A DNA stretch of 64,000 nucleotides from Bacillus sp. N13C7 (GTDB lineage Bacteria; Bacillota; Bacilli; Bacillales; Bacillaceae), in NCBI RefSeq assembly GCF_026790065.1, contig NZ_JALAMO010000007.1, positions 370,829 through 434,828 on the forward strand, written 5' to 3'. The notes below the pieces were generated by a model that saw only the letters and a program-made list of their open reading frames with translations, did no database searches and had not been told where the DNA came from. Made by a program: the position numbers and the translations under genes. Positions 1 through 9,155 of this stretch are shown here, one piece after another; positions within the stretch are counted from its first letter, which is position 1; each line of letters starts with the position of its first letter.

Positions 1-143
1 CATCAATATGCGAGCTGCAGCCGGATTATAGGATTCATTAAATATAAATTTTATTATCTTTGAAAGATATAAATTTTTATGTTTTGATTCTACAGTCCAA
101 TTATAGTGTCTTTTTTTGAAAGCCTTTTCTTGGCTTATTCCTA

Positions 144-152
144 TGCTATAAT
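144..152 (+). promoter_or_regulatory. Extended -10 promoter of yvdAB
   Basis: The sequence TGCTATAAT is a perfect SigA -10 hexamer (147-152) with the TG extension, 51 bases before the yvdA start. No good -35 box sits 17 bases upstream (TTTTCT is the nearest), which fits an extended -10 promoter. It is inferred from sequence only. Confidence 0.5.
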
Positions 153-202
153 TCCTTACTGTAAGCTGGGTAAGAAGGCTTGCAAAATCATATGGATGGG
201 AG

Positions 203-796
203 ATGAATCAAATGGTTTCTTTAACGTCAATTTTGGAACACAATCAGCGGTTTGTCAGAGAGAAGAAGTATGAACCGTACAAAACGACAAAGTTTCCTTC
301 TAAAAAGCTCGTCATTGTCACCTGTATGGACACAAGGCTTACAGAACTTCTTCCGCAAGCAATGGGGCTTAAAAACGGCGATGCTAAAATTGTAAAAAAC
401 GCGGGAGCCATCGTTTCTCACCCATTTGGAAGCGTGATGCGAAGCATACTGGTAGCGATTTATGAATTGCAGGCTGAAGAGGTGTGCATTGTCGGCCACC
501 ATGAATGCGGGATGTCAGGACTGAATGCGTCTTCGATACTCGAAAAAGCGAAGGAGCGCGGAGTGGAAGAAAGCTGCCTGAATTTGCTGTCGAGCGCCGG
601 ACTTGATTTGAAATCATGGCTGACCGGTTTTCACAGCGTAGAAGAAAGCGTTTCCCATAGTGTGAACATGATTAAGAACCATCCGCTGCTGCCGAAAAAG
701 GTGCCGGTTCACGGGCTTGTCATTCACCCTGAAACAGGAAAACTTGATGTCGTCATTAACGGTTATGAAACTGAGCTCATAAACACACATTTATAA
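203..796 (+). CDS. yvdA: Beta-class carbonic anhydrase YvdA
   Basis: This cytoplasmic zinc enzyme interconverts CO2 and bicarbonate. The beta-class signature is visible: Cys41 in CMDTRL (with Asp43 and Arg45) and His99 and Cys102 in GHHECG, which are the expected zinc ligands and Asp/Arg dyad. The 197-residue length is normal for small bacterial beta-carbonic anhydrases. An in-frame ATG at 212 sits at better spacing from GGGAG (198-202), so the protein may be three residues shorter. It lies 18 bases upstream of a SulP transporter, and the two probably form one transcription unit that couples bicarbonate transport to hydration. That coupling is inferred from context. Confidence 0.9.
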   Translation: MNQMVSLTSILEHNQRFVREKKYEPYKTTKFPSKKLVIVTCMDTRLTELLPQAMGLKNGDAKIVKNAGAIVSHPFGSVMRSILVAIYELQAEEVCIVGHHECGMSGLNASSILEKAKERGVEESCLNLLSSAGLDLKSWLTGFHSVEESVSHSVNMIKNHPLLPKKVPVHGLVIHPETGKLDVVINGYETELINTHL

Positions 797-814
797 GGGA
801 GGTTATAACAAAAT

Positions 815-2407
815 ATGCGATTCTCAGGGAGATTCAAGGGATATAATTTACAGAAATTTCAGAAAGACCTGATTGCAGGTATCGTAGTAGGTGTCGTGGC
901 AATTCCTTTAGGGATGGCGTTTGCCATTGCCTCGGGAGTCGAGCCTGAATACGGGCTGTACACTGTTGTTATAGCGGGGATTTGTATCTCTTTGTTCGGA
1001 GGATCTAAATATCAAATTGGCGGTCCGACAGGCGCCTTTGTCCCGATACTGTTCGGCATTATCATGCAGTACGGATTAGAGAATCTGCTGATTGCAGGGT
1101 TTATGGCAGGGGTAATGCTGGTGCTGTTTGGGCTGTTTAAGCTCGGGAAAATCATGAAATTCGTGCCCAAACCGGTTATCGTCGGTTTTACAGCCGGAAT
1201 TGCCGTGCTCATCTTTACGGAACAAATCGCTAATTTTCTCGGATTGAGAAATGTTGAAAAACATGAAAACTTTCATCACAACATGTTTGAAATTGTGCAG
1301 CAGCTCGGCACCTTTAACGTGTATGCCATTTTGACTGCTGTGATCGGGCTCATCATTTTGCTAGTATCCGCCAAAGTGATGCCTAAAGTGCCGGGCGCTT
1401 TGTTGGCGCTTCTGATTTCCACAGTGGTTGCAGTTGTCTTTTTCCCTGACCGCATGGCAACGATTGGGTCAACCTATGGAGAAATCCCCCGACATTTGCC
1501 GGAATTTCAGTTTCCTGAGTTTACTTTGGATAAAATGGTCATGCTGTTTCCGGCAGCGCTTGTCATCGCGCTTCTTGGCGGACTTGAGTCGATTTTGTCC
1601 GCAATGGTCGCTGATAACATGAAGGGCTCAAAGCATGACAGCAACAAGGAGCTTGTCGGCCAGGGGATTGCAAATATGGCAGCGCCGCTGTTCGGCGGAA
1701 TCCCGGCAACAGGAGCGATCGCCAGAACGGCAACCAATATTAAAAACGGAGCTGTGTCGCCTGTTTCCGGCGTCGTTCACGGTGTAGTCGTTCTTCTTGT
1801 CCTGCTCGTATTTGCGCCTTATGCGTCCCATGTGCCGCTGGCCAGTATGGCACCGATTCTCATGGTGGTCGCGTGGAATATGAGTGAGCGAAAGGAAGTC
1901 GCAAACATGCTGAGATTGAAAAACGCTGATTCCTTTATTTTGGCGGCGACCTTCGCCCTTACGGTTTTGTTTGACTTAATCATCGGTGTGGCAACCGGCT
2001 TGCTGCTCGCATTTGTGTTCTTCATCAGAAGAATGAGCGAAGCGACCCGCATCCACAATCAGGAATCGCATCCTGTTCTGGCGAAGAAAGAAGATCCATC
2101 TGTCAGCATGTATGCGATAGAAGGGCCGCTGTTTTTCGGATCAATTGATTCACTTGAATCTTCACTGCTGGAGCATGTACAGAAAAAGCCGAAGACCCTC
2201 ATTCTGCTCATGAATAAGGTGCACTATATGGATACGTCTGCTGAAGCGGTGCTTGGCAACATTATGAACCGAATTAAACGCCACAACGGAAAGCTGATGA
2301 TTGTAGGACTGCAATCGCAGCCGAAGGAGCTGCTGCATAAAACAGGCTTATTTCACAAAATAGGGAAGCAGCATTTCTTTGATCACCATGATGAAATCAC
2401 AGGTTAA
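815..2407 (+). CDS. yvdB: SulP family anion transporter with C-terminal STAS domain (YvdB)
   Basis: This is a membrane transporter of the SLC26/SulP family, 530 residues. The first ~420 residues are a run of hydrophobic segments with the SulP feature GGPTGAFVP after the second or third helix. The last ~100 residues form a soluble STAS domain (LILLMNKVHYMDTSAEAVL). The start is the ATG after AAGGGAGG (796-803). It follows a carbonic anhydrase gene closely, so bicarbonate is the most attractive substrate, as in the BicA-type SulP proteins of cyanobacteria. Sulfate or another anion cannot be excluded from sequence. Confidence 0.88.
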   Translation: MRFSGRFKGYNLQKFQKDLIAGIVVGVVAIPLGMAFAIASGVEPEYGLYTVVIAGICISLFGGSKYQIGGPTGAFVPILFGIIMQYGLENLLIAGFMAGVMLVLFGLFKLGKIMKFVPKPVIVGFTAGIAVLIFTEQIANFLGLRNVEKHENFHHNMFEIVQQLGTFNVYAILTAVIGLIILLVSAKVMPKVPGALLALLISTVVAVVFFPDRMATIGSTYGEIPRHLPEFQFPEFTLDKMVMLFPAALVIALLGGLESILSAMVADNMKGSKHDSNKELVGQGIANMAAPLFGGIPATGAIARTATNIKNGAVSPVSGVVHGVVVLLVLLVFAPYASHVPLASMAPILMVVAWNMSERKEVANMLRLKNADSFILAATFALTVLFDLIIGVATGLLLAFVFFIRRMSEATRIHNQESHPVLAKKEDPSVSMYAIEGPLFFGSIDSLESSLLEHVQKKPKTLILLMNKVHYMDTSAEAVLGNIMNRIKRHNGKLMIVGLQSQPKELLHKTGLFHKIGKQHFFDHHDEITG

Positions 2408-2434
2408 AAAAGCGGCCATTGCGGCCGCTTTTTT
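2406..2434. terminator. Bidirectional terminator between yvdB and yvdC
   Basis: A GC-rich hairpin (AGCGGCC and GGCCGCT arms) has an A run before it and a T run after it. It can stop both yvdB (+) and the convergent yvdC (-). The minus-strand stop codon of yvdC lies at its right edge. Confidence 0.85.
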
Positions 2435-2756
2435 ATGCATGCTCAAATCGTTTTGTCAATTTTTCCTGATGGGCCTTCATCACGTCTTCTAAAGAGACTC
2501 CGTACATATCAGCAAGAATGGCGATATTTCCGATGACATCTCCCATTTCTTCAATCAATTCCTGTTTTTGCTCAGCTCGTGTCGATTCTTCCTCATCCGG
2601 CCGGTCTCTGCCGATTTCATATGCCCTGACAGCCCGGGCCAGTTCTCCGGCTTCCTCCATTAAAAAACCGATTCGAATAAACGGTCCGTATTCTGTCCAG
2701 CCTCTTCTTTCGTAAAACTCTTTCATCCATTTTTCAGCATCAGCCAGCTGCACCAT
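2433..2756 (-). CDS. yvdC: MazG-like nucleotide pyrophosphohydrolase YvdC
   Basis: This is a small all-alpha NTP pyrophosphohydrolase of the MazG superfamily, about 107 residues. The metal-binding pattern is present: EEAGE, then about 40 residues later EEMGD (ExxE...ExxD). Proteins of this type hydrolyse (d)NTPs to monophosphates and pyrophosphate and are thought to act in nucleotide pool cleaning. The start is placed at ATG 2756 (MVQLADAE) because GAGTG lies at workable spacing upstream. An in-frame ATG at 2768 would add four residues. It is convergent with yvdB and divergent from yvdD. The substrate is not evident from sequence. Confidence 0.82.
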   Translation of the reverse strand: MVQLADAEKWMKEFYERRGWTEYGPFIRIGFLMEEAGELARAVRAYEIGRDRPDEEESTRAEQKQELIEEMGDVIGNIAILADMYGVSLEDVMKAHQEKLTKRFEHA

Positions 2757-2867
2757 TATCACTCGCATTCTTTATGTATTTCATATTGATATTATCACAT
2801 GAAGGTGGGACAATATATAGTGTATTTTTGAATGTTTAACACGATATATAGATGCGGAGATGACAGA

Positions 2868-3443
2868 ATGAAAACCATTTGTGTATTTGCGGGCTCAAAC
2901 CCGGGGGGAAATGAAGCGTATAAAAGAAAGGCGGCAGAGCTTGGTGCGTACATGGCTGAGCAGGGAATCGGGCTTGTCTATGGGGGCTCCCGCGTAGGCT
3001 TGATGGGCTCGATTGCTGACGCGGTGATGGAAAACGGCGGAACTGCTATCGGGGTCATGCCGAGCGGTTTGTTCAGCGGGGAGGTTGTCCATCAAAACCT
3101 GACTGAGCTGATTGAAGTAAATGGGATGCATGAACGAAAGGCTAAAATGAGCGAGCTGGCAGACGGCTTTATCGCCATGCCGGGCGGCTTCGGTACATAT
3201 GAAGAATTATTTGAAGTGCTTTGCTGGGCGCAGATCGGCATCCACCAAAAGCCAATTGGACTGTACAATGTGAACGGATATTTTGAACCGATGATGAAAA
3301 TGGTGAAATACAGCATTCAAGAAGGGTTTTCTAACGAATCGCACCTAAAACTGATTCACAGCTCGTCACGGCCAGATGAGTTAATTGAGCAGATGCAAAA
3401 TTATTCTTATCCGATTTTAGAAAAAAAGTGGACAGAAATCTAA
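2868..3443 (+). CDS. yvdD: LOG family protein YvdD (lysine decarboxylase-like fold)
   Basis: The product is a 191-residue Rossmann-like protein of the LOG (LONELY GUY) family. Members release cytokinin-type bases from nucleoside monophosphates or act as nucleotide phosphoribohydrolases, despite the old label lysine decarboxylase. The defining motif PGGFGTYEE is at residues 105-113, and an N-terminal GGSRVGLMG nucleotide loop is near 39-47. The start is ATG 2868 behind GGAGATGA. A start at 2832 would add 12 residues that do not look like the family. The physiological substrate in Bacillus is not clear from sequence. Confidence 0.88.
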   Translation: MKTICVFAGSNPGGNEAYKRKAAELGAYMAEQGIGLVYGGSRVGLMGSIADAVMENGGTAIGVMPSGLFSGEVVHQNLTELIEVNGMHERKAKMSELADGFIAMPGGFGTYEELFEVLCWAQIGIHQKPIGLYNVNGYFEPMMKMVKYSIQEGFSNESHLKLIHSSSRPDELIEQMQNYSYPILEKKWTEI

Positions 3444-3509
3444 AAAAGCGACTTTCTCGTGTGGATTGCCGGGCGAGAATTCATTAAAAATCAAGTTTTT
3501 TCACAATGT

Positions 3510-3537
3510 GAGGTTTCCTGAAGGAAATCTCTTTTTT
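3510..3537 (+). terminator. Terminator downstream of yvdD
   Basis: GAGGTTTCC and GGAAATCTC form a nine-pair stem (one wobble pair) around a TGAA loop, followed by six Ts. It lies about 65 bases after the yvdD stop and before the yvdE promoter region. Confidence 0.75.
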
Positions 3538-3627
3538 ATTTCTCTTTTGCCTGCCTCGTATATTTAGCAGTAATAGAGGACTTTTTCACTAGTTTGGATA
3601 ATAAGCACAGATAAGGAGGGGATGAAA

Positions 3628-4578
3628 ATGGCAACATTGTCAGATGTGGCGAAAAAAGCAAATGTATCGAAAATGACGGTATCACGAGTGATCAACCACC
3701 CTGAGACGGTGACAGATGAGTTAAAAAAGCTTGTTCATTCTGCGATGAAAGAGCTGAATTACATCCCTAATTATGCGGCAAGAGCGCTCGTGCAAAACAG
3801 AACACAGGTTGTGAAACTGTTGATTCTTGAGGAAATGGATACGACAGAACCATATTACATGAACCTGCTGACCGGAATCAGCAGAGAACTGGATCGCAAT
3901 CACTATGCACTCCAGCTTGTGACAAGAAATTCTCTCAATATTGGCCAATGCGACGGGATTATTGCAACGGGCTTGAGAAAGGCTGATTTTGAAGGTGTCA
4001 TAAAAGCGTTTGAGAAGCCGCTCGTCGTATTCGGGCAAAATGAAATGGGCTATGACTTTATCGATGTGAATAACGAGAAAGGCACTTTTATGGCAACCCG
4101 CCATGTGATGGGGCTGGGTGAGCGGGAAGTGGTCTTTTTTGGCATTGATTTAGATGAGCCTTTCGAACGTTCAAGAGAACAAGGGTTTATACGGGCAATG
4201 AATGAAAGCTTTAAAAAATCGAATTTGTTTCGGATCGACAACAGTTCTAAGAAGAGTGAATGCCTTGCAAGAGAACTGCTGAAATCCATGGACAATCAGG
4301 CGGCATTTGTCTGCGCATCTGATCGAATCGCGCTCGGCGTCATTCGTGCGGCACAATCGCTTGGAAAGCGAATTCCAGAAGATGTTGCAGTTACCGGGAA
4401 TGACGGTGTGTTTCTTGATCGCATCTCCTCTCCACGGTTGACTACGGTCAGACAGCCTGTTGTTGAAATGGGGGAAGCCTGTGCGAAAATGTTACTGAAA
4501 AAAATGAATGAAGACGGTGCTGCCCAAGGACATCTATATTTTGAGCCGGAATTAATTGTGCGTGAATCAACGCTGTAA
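3628..4578 (+). CDS. yvdE: LacI family regulator of the maltodextrin locus (YvdE/MdxR)
   Basis: This is a LacI/GalR family regulator of 316 residues. The N-terminal helix-turn-helix and hinge are clear (ATLSDVAKKANVSKMTVSRV, then HPETVTDELK). The rest is a periplasmic-binding-protein-like effector domain. The start is ATG 3628, seven bases from AAGGAGGG (3613-3620). The ATG at 3622 is too close to that site. It is the first gene of the maltodextrin cluster, and two identical operator-like repeats flank yvdF downstream (4585-4603 and 6460-6478). It is therefore probably the local regulator answering to maltose or maltodextrin. In 168 it has been described as MdxR, acting mainly as an activator. 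Confidence 0.88.
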   Translation: MATLSDVAKKANVSKMTVSRVINHPETVTDELKKLVHSAMKELNYIPNYAARALVQNRTQVVKLLILEEMDTTEPYYMNLLTGISRELDRNHYALQLVTRNSLNIGQCDGIIATGLRKADFEGVIKAFEKPLVVFGQNEMGYDFIDVNNEKGTFMATRHVMGLGEREVVFFGIDLDEPFERSREQGFIRAMNESFKKSNLFRIDNSSKKSECLARELLKSMDNQAAFVCASDRIALGVIRAAQSLGKRIPEDVAVTGNDGVFLDRISSPRLTTVRQPVVEMGEACAKMLLKKMNEDGAAQGHLYFEPELIVRESTL

Positions 4579-4584
4579 GCGCCT

Positions 4585-4603
4585 ATTCTGTTATCGGTAA
4601 CAA
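4585..4603. promoter_or_regulatory. Operator-like site upstream of yvdF (copy 1)
   Basis: The 19-base sequence ATTCTGTTATCGGTAACAA contains the near-palindrome GTTATCGGTAAC, with the central CG typical of LacI-family operators. Exactly the same 19 bases occur again upstream of mdxE. Binding by YvdE is inferred from position. Confidence 0.65.
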
Positions 4604-4692
4604 GGTAAAAAGGATTGTTCCCGCTATTTCATCATGATACTTTCAAACCATGAGCCGGCTTCTATAAAACGGAAATCAAAGGGGGAAACATG

Positions 4693-6459
4693 ATGGAATA
4701 TGCAGCGATTCACCATCAGCCATTCAGCACTGATGCTTATTCTTATGATGGGCGGACCGTTCATATCAAGATTCGGACGAAAAAAGATGATGCAAACCGC
4801 ATTCGATTTATTTGGGGTGATCCCTATGAGTACAATGACGGCAGGTGGTCGGCAAACGAGCAGCCGATGAGGAAAATTGCCGCAACAGAATTGCATGACT
4901 ATTGGTTTGCTGAAGTGGTTCCGCCATTTAGGCGTTTACAATATGCATTTGTTATCACAGACGATCATGAAGATATCTTTTTTGGAAGTTCAGGTGTATG
5001 CCCTTATAACGAAAAAACGCTGGAGACGATTCATTATTATTTTAAATTGCCATTTATTCACGAAGCCGATACATTTCAAGCGCCTGAGTGGGTCAAATCA
5101 ACGGTTTGGTATCAAATTTTCCCGGAGCGTTTTGCAAATGGAAGAGAAGACCTGTCGCCGGAGAATGCATTGCCGTGGGGGAGCAAGGATCCGGGCGTCA
5201 ATGATTTTTTCGGAGGGGATTTGCAAGGGATTGTTGACAAGCTTGATTATTTAGAGGAGTTAGGGGTGAACGGCATTTATCTGACGCCGATCTTTTCCGC
5301 GCCTTCTAATCATAAATACGACACGCTTGATTACTATTCCATTGATTCGCACTTTGGGGACCCCGAGCTTTTTCGTACATTGGTCAGCCAGCTTCATCAG
5401 CGGGGGATGAGAATTATGCTTGATGCTGTTTTTAATCATATAGGAAGCGCTTCTCCGCAGTGGCAGGATGTCGTGAAGAAAGGAGCTCAATCCCGCTATA
5501 AAGACTGGTTCCATATTCACTCTTTTCCTGTCACAGAAGACAAGTATGACAGGTTTGCATTTACACCCAATATGCCAAAGCTAAACACGGCTAACCCTGA
5601 GGTACAGAGATATTTGCTTGATATTGCTTTGTATTGGATTCGGGAATTTGACATTGACGGCTGGCGTTTAGATGTGGCAAATGAAGTGGATCACGTTTTT
5701 TGGAAGACATTCAGGCAGGCCGTATCAGCAGAAAAGCCTGACATTTATATTGTAGGAGAGATCTGGCATACGGCCGAACCATGGCTTAGAGGAGATGAAT
5801 TTCATGCGGTGATGAACTATCCTTTTACAGAGCCTATGATGGAATACTTTGCTGACCGGACGATCCCAGCCTCACGTCTGGCCCACCGCGTCAATGCGCA
5901 TTTGATGAATGGGATGAAGCAGGTCAATGAGGTGATGTTTAATTTACTGGATAGCCATGATACAAAACGCCTGCTGACCAGATGCCACAATGATGAGAAG
6001 AAAGCACGCGCGTTGCTTGCTTTTATGTTTGCCCAGACAGGCTCACCCTGCATCTATTACGGAACGGAAATCGGGCTGGACGGCGATAATGATCCATTAT
6101 GCCGGAAATGTATGGTTTGGGAAAAAGAAAAGCAAAATCAAGAGATGCTCACATTTATGAAACGGTTAATTGCTTTACGCAAACAGGAAAACACTTTATT
6201 GACTTATGGAGATTTTGACTGGAATCTGCTGGATGACCAAAACGATTTTATTCGCTTTTCGAGGACTCTCGATGAAAAAAAACTGATTTATTTCTTTAAT
6301 CAAGGAAATGCGGCTCGACATGTCAGTTTGCGAGATTTGAATATTGAAAGGGATAAGAAAATCTACGATGTATGGACAGAGCAGCCGCTTCATCATAGCG
6401 ATGTGATTGCCATTCAGCCGGGAGAATTTTTCATTTTAGGTGCTGCCGCCCCTGTTTAA
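4693..6459 (+). CDS. yvdF: Intracellular maltogenic amylase / neopullulanase-type GH13 (YvdF)
   Basis: This cytoplasmic GH13 enzyme hydrolyses maltodextrins and cyclodextrins, mainly to maltose. The 588-residue protein begins with a ~125-residue N-terminal domain of the dimerising maltogenic-amylase type, followed by the catalytic barrel. The conserved regions are DAVFNH (244-249), GWRLD with nucleophile Asp327, GEIWH with acid/base Glu356, and LLDSHDT with Asp423. No signal peptide is present. The start is ATG 4693, seven bases from AAAGGGGG, rather than the adjacent ATG at 4690. It is preceded by an operator-like site and followed by mdxE. It supplies glucose and maltose for MdxK and MalL. 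Confidence 0.93.
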   Translation: MEYAAIHHQPFSTDAYSYDGRTVHIKIRTKKDDANRIRFIWGDPYEYNDGRWSANEQPMRKIAATELHDYWFAEVVPPFRRLQYAFVITDDHEDIFFGSSGVCPYNEKTLETIHYYFKLPFIHEADTFQAPEWVKSTVWYQIFPERFANGREDLSPENALPWGSKDPGVNDFFGGDLQGIVDKLDYLEELGVNGIYLTPIFSAPSNHKYDTLDYYSIDSHFGDPELFRTLVSQLHQRGMRIMLDAVFNHIGSASPQWQDVVKKGAQSRYKDWFHIHSFPVTEDKYDRFAFTPNMPKLNTANPEVQRYLLDIALYWIREFDIDGWRLDVANEVDHVFWKTFRQAVSAEKPDIYIVGEIWHTAEPWLRGDEFHAVMNYPFTEPMMEYFADRTIPASRLAHRVNAHLMNGMKQVNEVMFNLLDSHDTKRLLTRCHNDEKKARALLAFMFAQTGSPCIYYGTEIGLDGDNDPLCRKCMVWEKEKQNQEMLTFMKRLIALRKQENTLLTYGDFDWNLLDDQNDFIRFSRTLDEKKLIYFFNQGNAARHVSLRDLNIERDKKIYDVWTEQPLHHSDVIAIQPGEFFILGAAAPV

Positions 6460-6478
6460 ATTCTGTTATCGGTAACAA
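6460..6478. promoter_or_regulatory. Operator-like site upstream of mdxE (copy 2)
   Basis: This is an exact 19-base copy of the site at 4585-4603 (ATTCTGTTATCGGTAACAA). It overlaps the end of yvdF by one base and lies just upstream of the cre-like site and promoter of the transporter operon. It is a candidate YvdE binding site. Confidence 0.65.
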
Positions 6479-6490
6479 ACCAAAATGTGT

Positions 6491-6504
6491 TGTAACCGCT
6501 TTCT
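6491..6504. promoter_or_regulatory. cre-like CcpA site upstream of mdxE
   Basis: TGTAACCGCTTTCT fits the cre consensus TGWAANCGNTNWCA except for the last base. It overlaps the probable -35 region (TTCTGC, 17 bases, ATAGAT) of the mdx promoter, a position that would block initiation when CcpA is bound. Carbon catabolite repression of this operon is expected from what is known in B. subtilis. Confidence 0.6.
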
Positions 6505-6553
6505 GCAGAACCATACAATTGTGATAGATTCATAAACAGAAGGGGGAAAAGAG

Positions 6554-7807
6554 ATGATACCTTTTAAAAAAGGGTTTGCCTTATTGGCAGCATCAGTCCT
6601 GACATTCGGTCTTGCCGCCTGTTCAAACTCAAAAGATCCGGCAAGCTCTGACGGCAAAAAAGTACTGACTGTGTCTGTCGAAGAAACCTATAAAGATTAT
6701 ATCGAAAGCATAAAGACAAAGTTCGAAAAAGAGAATGACGTCACAATAAAAATCGTTGAAAAGCAAATGTTCGAGCAGTTGGAAGCGCTTCCTCTTGATG
6801 GCCCGGCAGGTAATGCACCTGATGTTATGCTTGCAGCTTACGACCGGATCGGCGGTTTGGGCCAACAAGGACATTTACTTGATATTAAGCCATCTAACAC
6901 AAAAAGTTTTGGAGATAAAGAAATGCAGCAGGTGACGGTTGACGGCAAGGTGTATGGAATGCCGCTAGTCATTGAAACGCTTGTTTTGTATTACAACAAA
7001 GATCTCTTACAAACAGCACCAAAAACATTTAAAGATCTTGAAAAATTAACAGAGGATTCCCGGTTTGCGTTTGCTTCGGAAAAAGGAAAATCAACCGGCT
7101 TTTTAGCGAAATGGACTGACTTTTACATGTCGTACGGTTTGTTGGCCGGTTACGGCGGATATGTATTTGGAAAAAACGGCACAGATTCCGGAGACATCGG
7201 CCTGAACAATAAAGGGGCTGTAGAAGCGGTGAAATATGCGGAGAAATGGTTTAAAACCTATTGGCCAAAAGGCATGCAAGACAATTCAAGCGCTGACGAT
7301 TTTATTCAGCAGATGTTTTTAGACGGCAAAGCGGGTGCGATCATCGGCGGACCTTGGTCAGCTGCCAACTATAAAGAGGCTAAATTGAACTACGGGGCAG
7401 CTCCTATTCCGACATTGCCAAATGGAAAAGAGTATGCTCCGTTTGCCGGCGGAAAGGGCTGGGTGGCTTCAAAATATACAAAAGAACCCGAGCTGGCTGA
7501 AAAATGGCTTGAGTATGCTGCAAATGATGCCAATGCTTACGCTTTTTATGAGGATACAAACGAAGTTCCAGCCAACACGGATGCAAGGAAAAAAGCTGAT
7601 GAGCAAAAGAATGAACTGACGTCAGCTGTGATTAAACAATATGAAACAGCGACGCCGACTCCAACTATTCCGGAAATGGCTGAGGTATGGACAGGAGCGG
7701 AAAGTTTGATGTTTGATGCAGTTTCAGGAAAAAAAGCGGCACAAACATCAGCGAATGATGCCGTAAACGTCATAAAGGCAAATATCAAAGAAAAGTATGT
7801 GAAATAA
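6554..7807 (+). CDS. mdxE: Maltodextrin ABC transporter substrate-binding lipoprotein MdxE
   Basis: This is an extracellular solute-binding protein of family 1, anchored as a lipoprotein. A 417-residue precursor starts with a lipoprotein signal ending LAAC, with the lipidated Cys at residue 23. The body shows typical sugar-binding features (LPLDGPAGNAPDVMLA, LVLYYNKDLL, GGPWSAANY). It binds maltodextrins and delivers them to MdxF-MdxG. The start follows AGAAGGGGG. It heads an operon running through pgcM, with small gaps or overlaps. It is paralogous to GanS at 51.5 kb. Confidence 0.92.
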   Translation: MIPFKKGFALLAASVLTFGLAACSNSKDPASSDGKKVLTVSVEETYKDYIESIKTKFEKENDVTIKIVEKQMFEQLEALPLDGPAGNAPDVMLAAYDRIGGLGQQGHLLDIKPSNTKSFGDKEMQQVTVDGKVYGMPLVIETLVLYYNKDLLQTAPKTFKDLEKLTEDSRFAFASEKGKSTGFLAKWTDFYMSYGLLAGYGGYVFGKNGTDSGDIGLNNKGAVEAVKYAEKWFKTYWPKGMQDNSSADDFIQQMFLDGKAGAIIGGPWSAANYKEAKLNYGAAPIPTLPNGKEYAPFAGGKGWVASKYTKEPELAEKWLEYAANDANAYAFYEDTNEVPANTDARKKADEQKNELTSAVIKQYETATPTPTIPEMAEVWTGAESLMFDAVSGKKAAQTSANDAVNVIKANIKEKYVK

Positions 7808-7847
7808 AACGGCGGGATCGCGTCCGGTAGAATAGAGGGCGAAAAAA

Positions 7848-9155
7848 ATGAATACACACTATACACTTGCAAAGCAAAAACGAAAGGCAGGGCTTTTATC
7901 CATCATTCCAGGGCTTGGGCAGGTTGCGAACCAGCAGTTGTCAAAGGGGATCTTGTTTTTTGCCATCACAGGCTTGTTTGCTTTTGAATTATGCGTTTTC
8001 GGTTTTCAGGCGCTAATCGGGTTGATGACATTGGGAAGTGTTCCCGGAGAAGACCACTCACTGTTTATGCTGATTGAAGGCACGCTGCAATTGATCGTGA
8101 CGCTGATTTTCCTCATGTTCTATATCTTTAATATTCATGATGCGCGTAAGACCGCCGCTATGAAAGCGGCGGGTTTGGAGGTCAATACAACGGCTAAGGA
8201 TATGATCTGTCATGCGGGTGATAAAGGGTTTCCATATTTATTTACACTGCCGGCATATATCATGATGGTGTTTGTGATTATTTTTCCGGTGTTGGTGACT
8301 CTGTTTGTTGCATGTACAAACTATGATTTTTATCATATTCCGCCTACTAGTCTGATTGACTGGGTCGGGTTTAAAAATTTCTTGAATATTTTTTTCCTCG
8401 GCTCTTATCGTGAAACATTTGTGAATGTACTGGGCTGGACGGTCATCTGGACAATCTGTGCAACAACGCTGCAAATTATTTTAGGTATCGTGACAGCACT
8501 TTTCGTCAATCAGGATTTTATAAAAGGCAAGCGGATATTTCGAATGATTTTTTTATTTCCATGGGCTATTCCGGCTTTTATTACAATCATGAGTTTTTCC
8601 AACATGTTTAACGACAGCGTAGGGGCGATGAATGCACAGGTGATTCCATTATTCAATCACCTGCCGTTTGTCGAGCTGCCTGCGATCGCATGGAAGACCG
8701 ATCCTTTCTGGACAAAGACAGCCCTCATTATGATTCAGACGTGGCTCGGCTTTCCATATATTTATGTCATGGTAACGGGAGTGCTTCAAGCGATTCCAGA
8801 TGAATTGTATGAAGCGGCAAAGATTGACGGTGCCACTTTTATTCAGCGTTTTCAACATATTACTTTCCCGATGATTTTATTTGCGACAGCGCCTGTGATG
8901 ATTACCCAGTATACGTTTAATTTCAATAATTTCTCGATTATCTACTTATTTAATGAGGGAGGACCGGGGAGCGCAGGAGCGGGGGCCGGGTCGACCGATA
9001 TCTTAATTTCCTGGATTTATAAACTGACAACAGGCACATCACCGCAATATTCCGTAGCGGCGGCTGTTACACTGTTAATTTCATTCATTGTCATTGGAAT
9101 TTCCCTGATTGCTTTTAAAAAATCGAATGCTTTTGGCAATGAGGAGGTTATGTAG
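7848..9155 (+). CDS. mdxF: Maltodextrin ABC transporter permease MdxF (MalF type)
   Basis: This membrane permease subunit has 435 residues, with several N-terminal hydrophobic segments and then a MalF-like core. The EAA loop that contacts the ATPase is present (ELYEAAKIDGATFIQRF). The N-terminus contains LLSIIPGLGQVANQQ, a short motif shared with GanP and found in this permease subgroup. Its last codon and stop (ATG TAG) abut the GTG start of mdxG. No ATPase is encoded in the operon. In B. subtilis the shared ATPase MsmX energises this importer. Confidence 0.92.
   Translation: MNTHYTLAKQKRKAGLLSIIPGLGQVANQQLSKGILFFAITGLFAFELCVFGFQALIGLMTLGSVPGEDHSLFMLIEGTLQLIVTLIFLMFYIFNIHDARKTAAMKAAGLEVNTTAKDMICHAGDKGFPYLFTLPAYIMMVFVIIFPVLVTLFVACTNYDFYHIPPTSLIDWVGFKNFLNIFFLGSYRETFVNVLGWTVIWTICATTLQIILGIVTALFVNQDFIKGKRIFRMIFLFPWAIPAFITIMSFSNMFNDSVGAMNAQVIPLFNHLPFVELPAIAWKTDPFWTKTALIMIQTWLGFPYIYVMVTGVLQAIPDELYEAAKIDGATFIQRFQHITFPMILFATAPVMITQYTFNFNNFSIIYLFNEGGPGSAGAGAGSTDILISWIYKLTTGTSPQYSVAAAVTLLISFIVIGISLIAFKKSNAFGNEEVM

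Noticed and set aside
1428-1622. Short frames within yvdB on both strands
   Set aside because: They lie wholly inside a well-supported transporter gene and show no coding features of their own.
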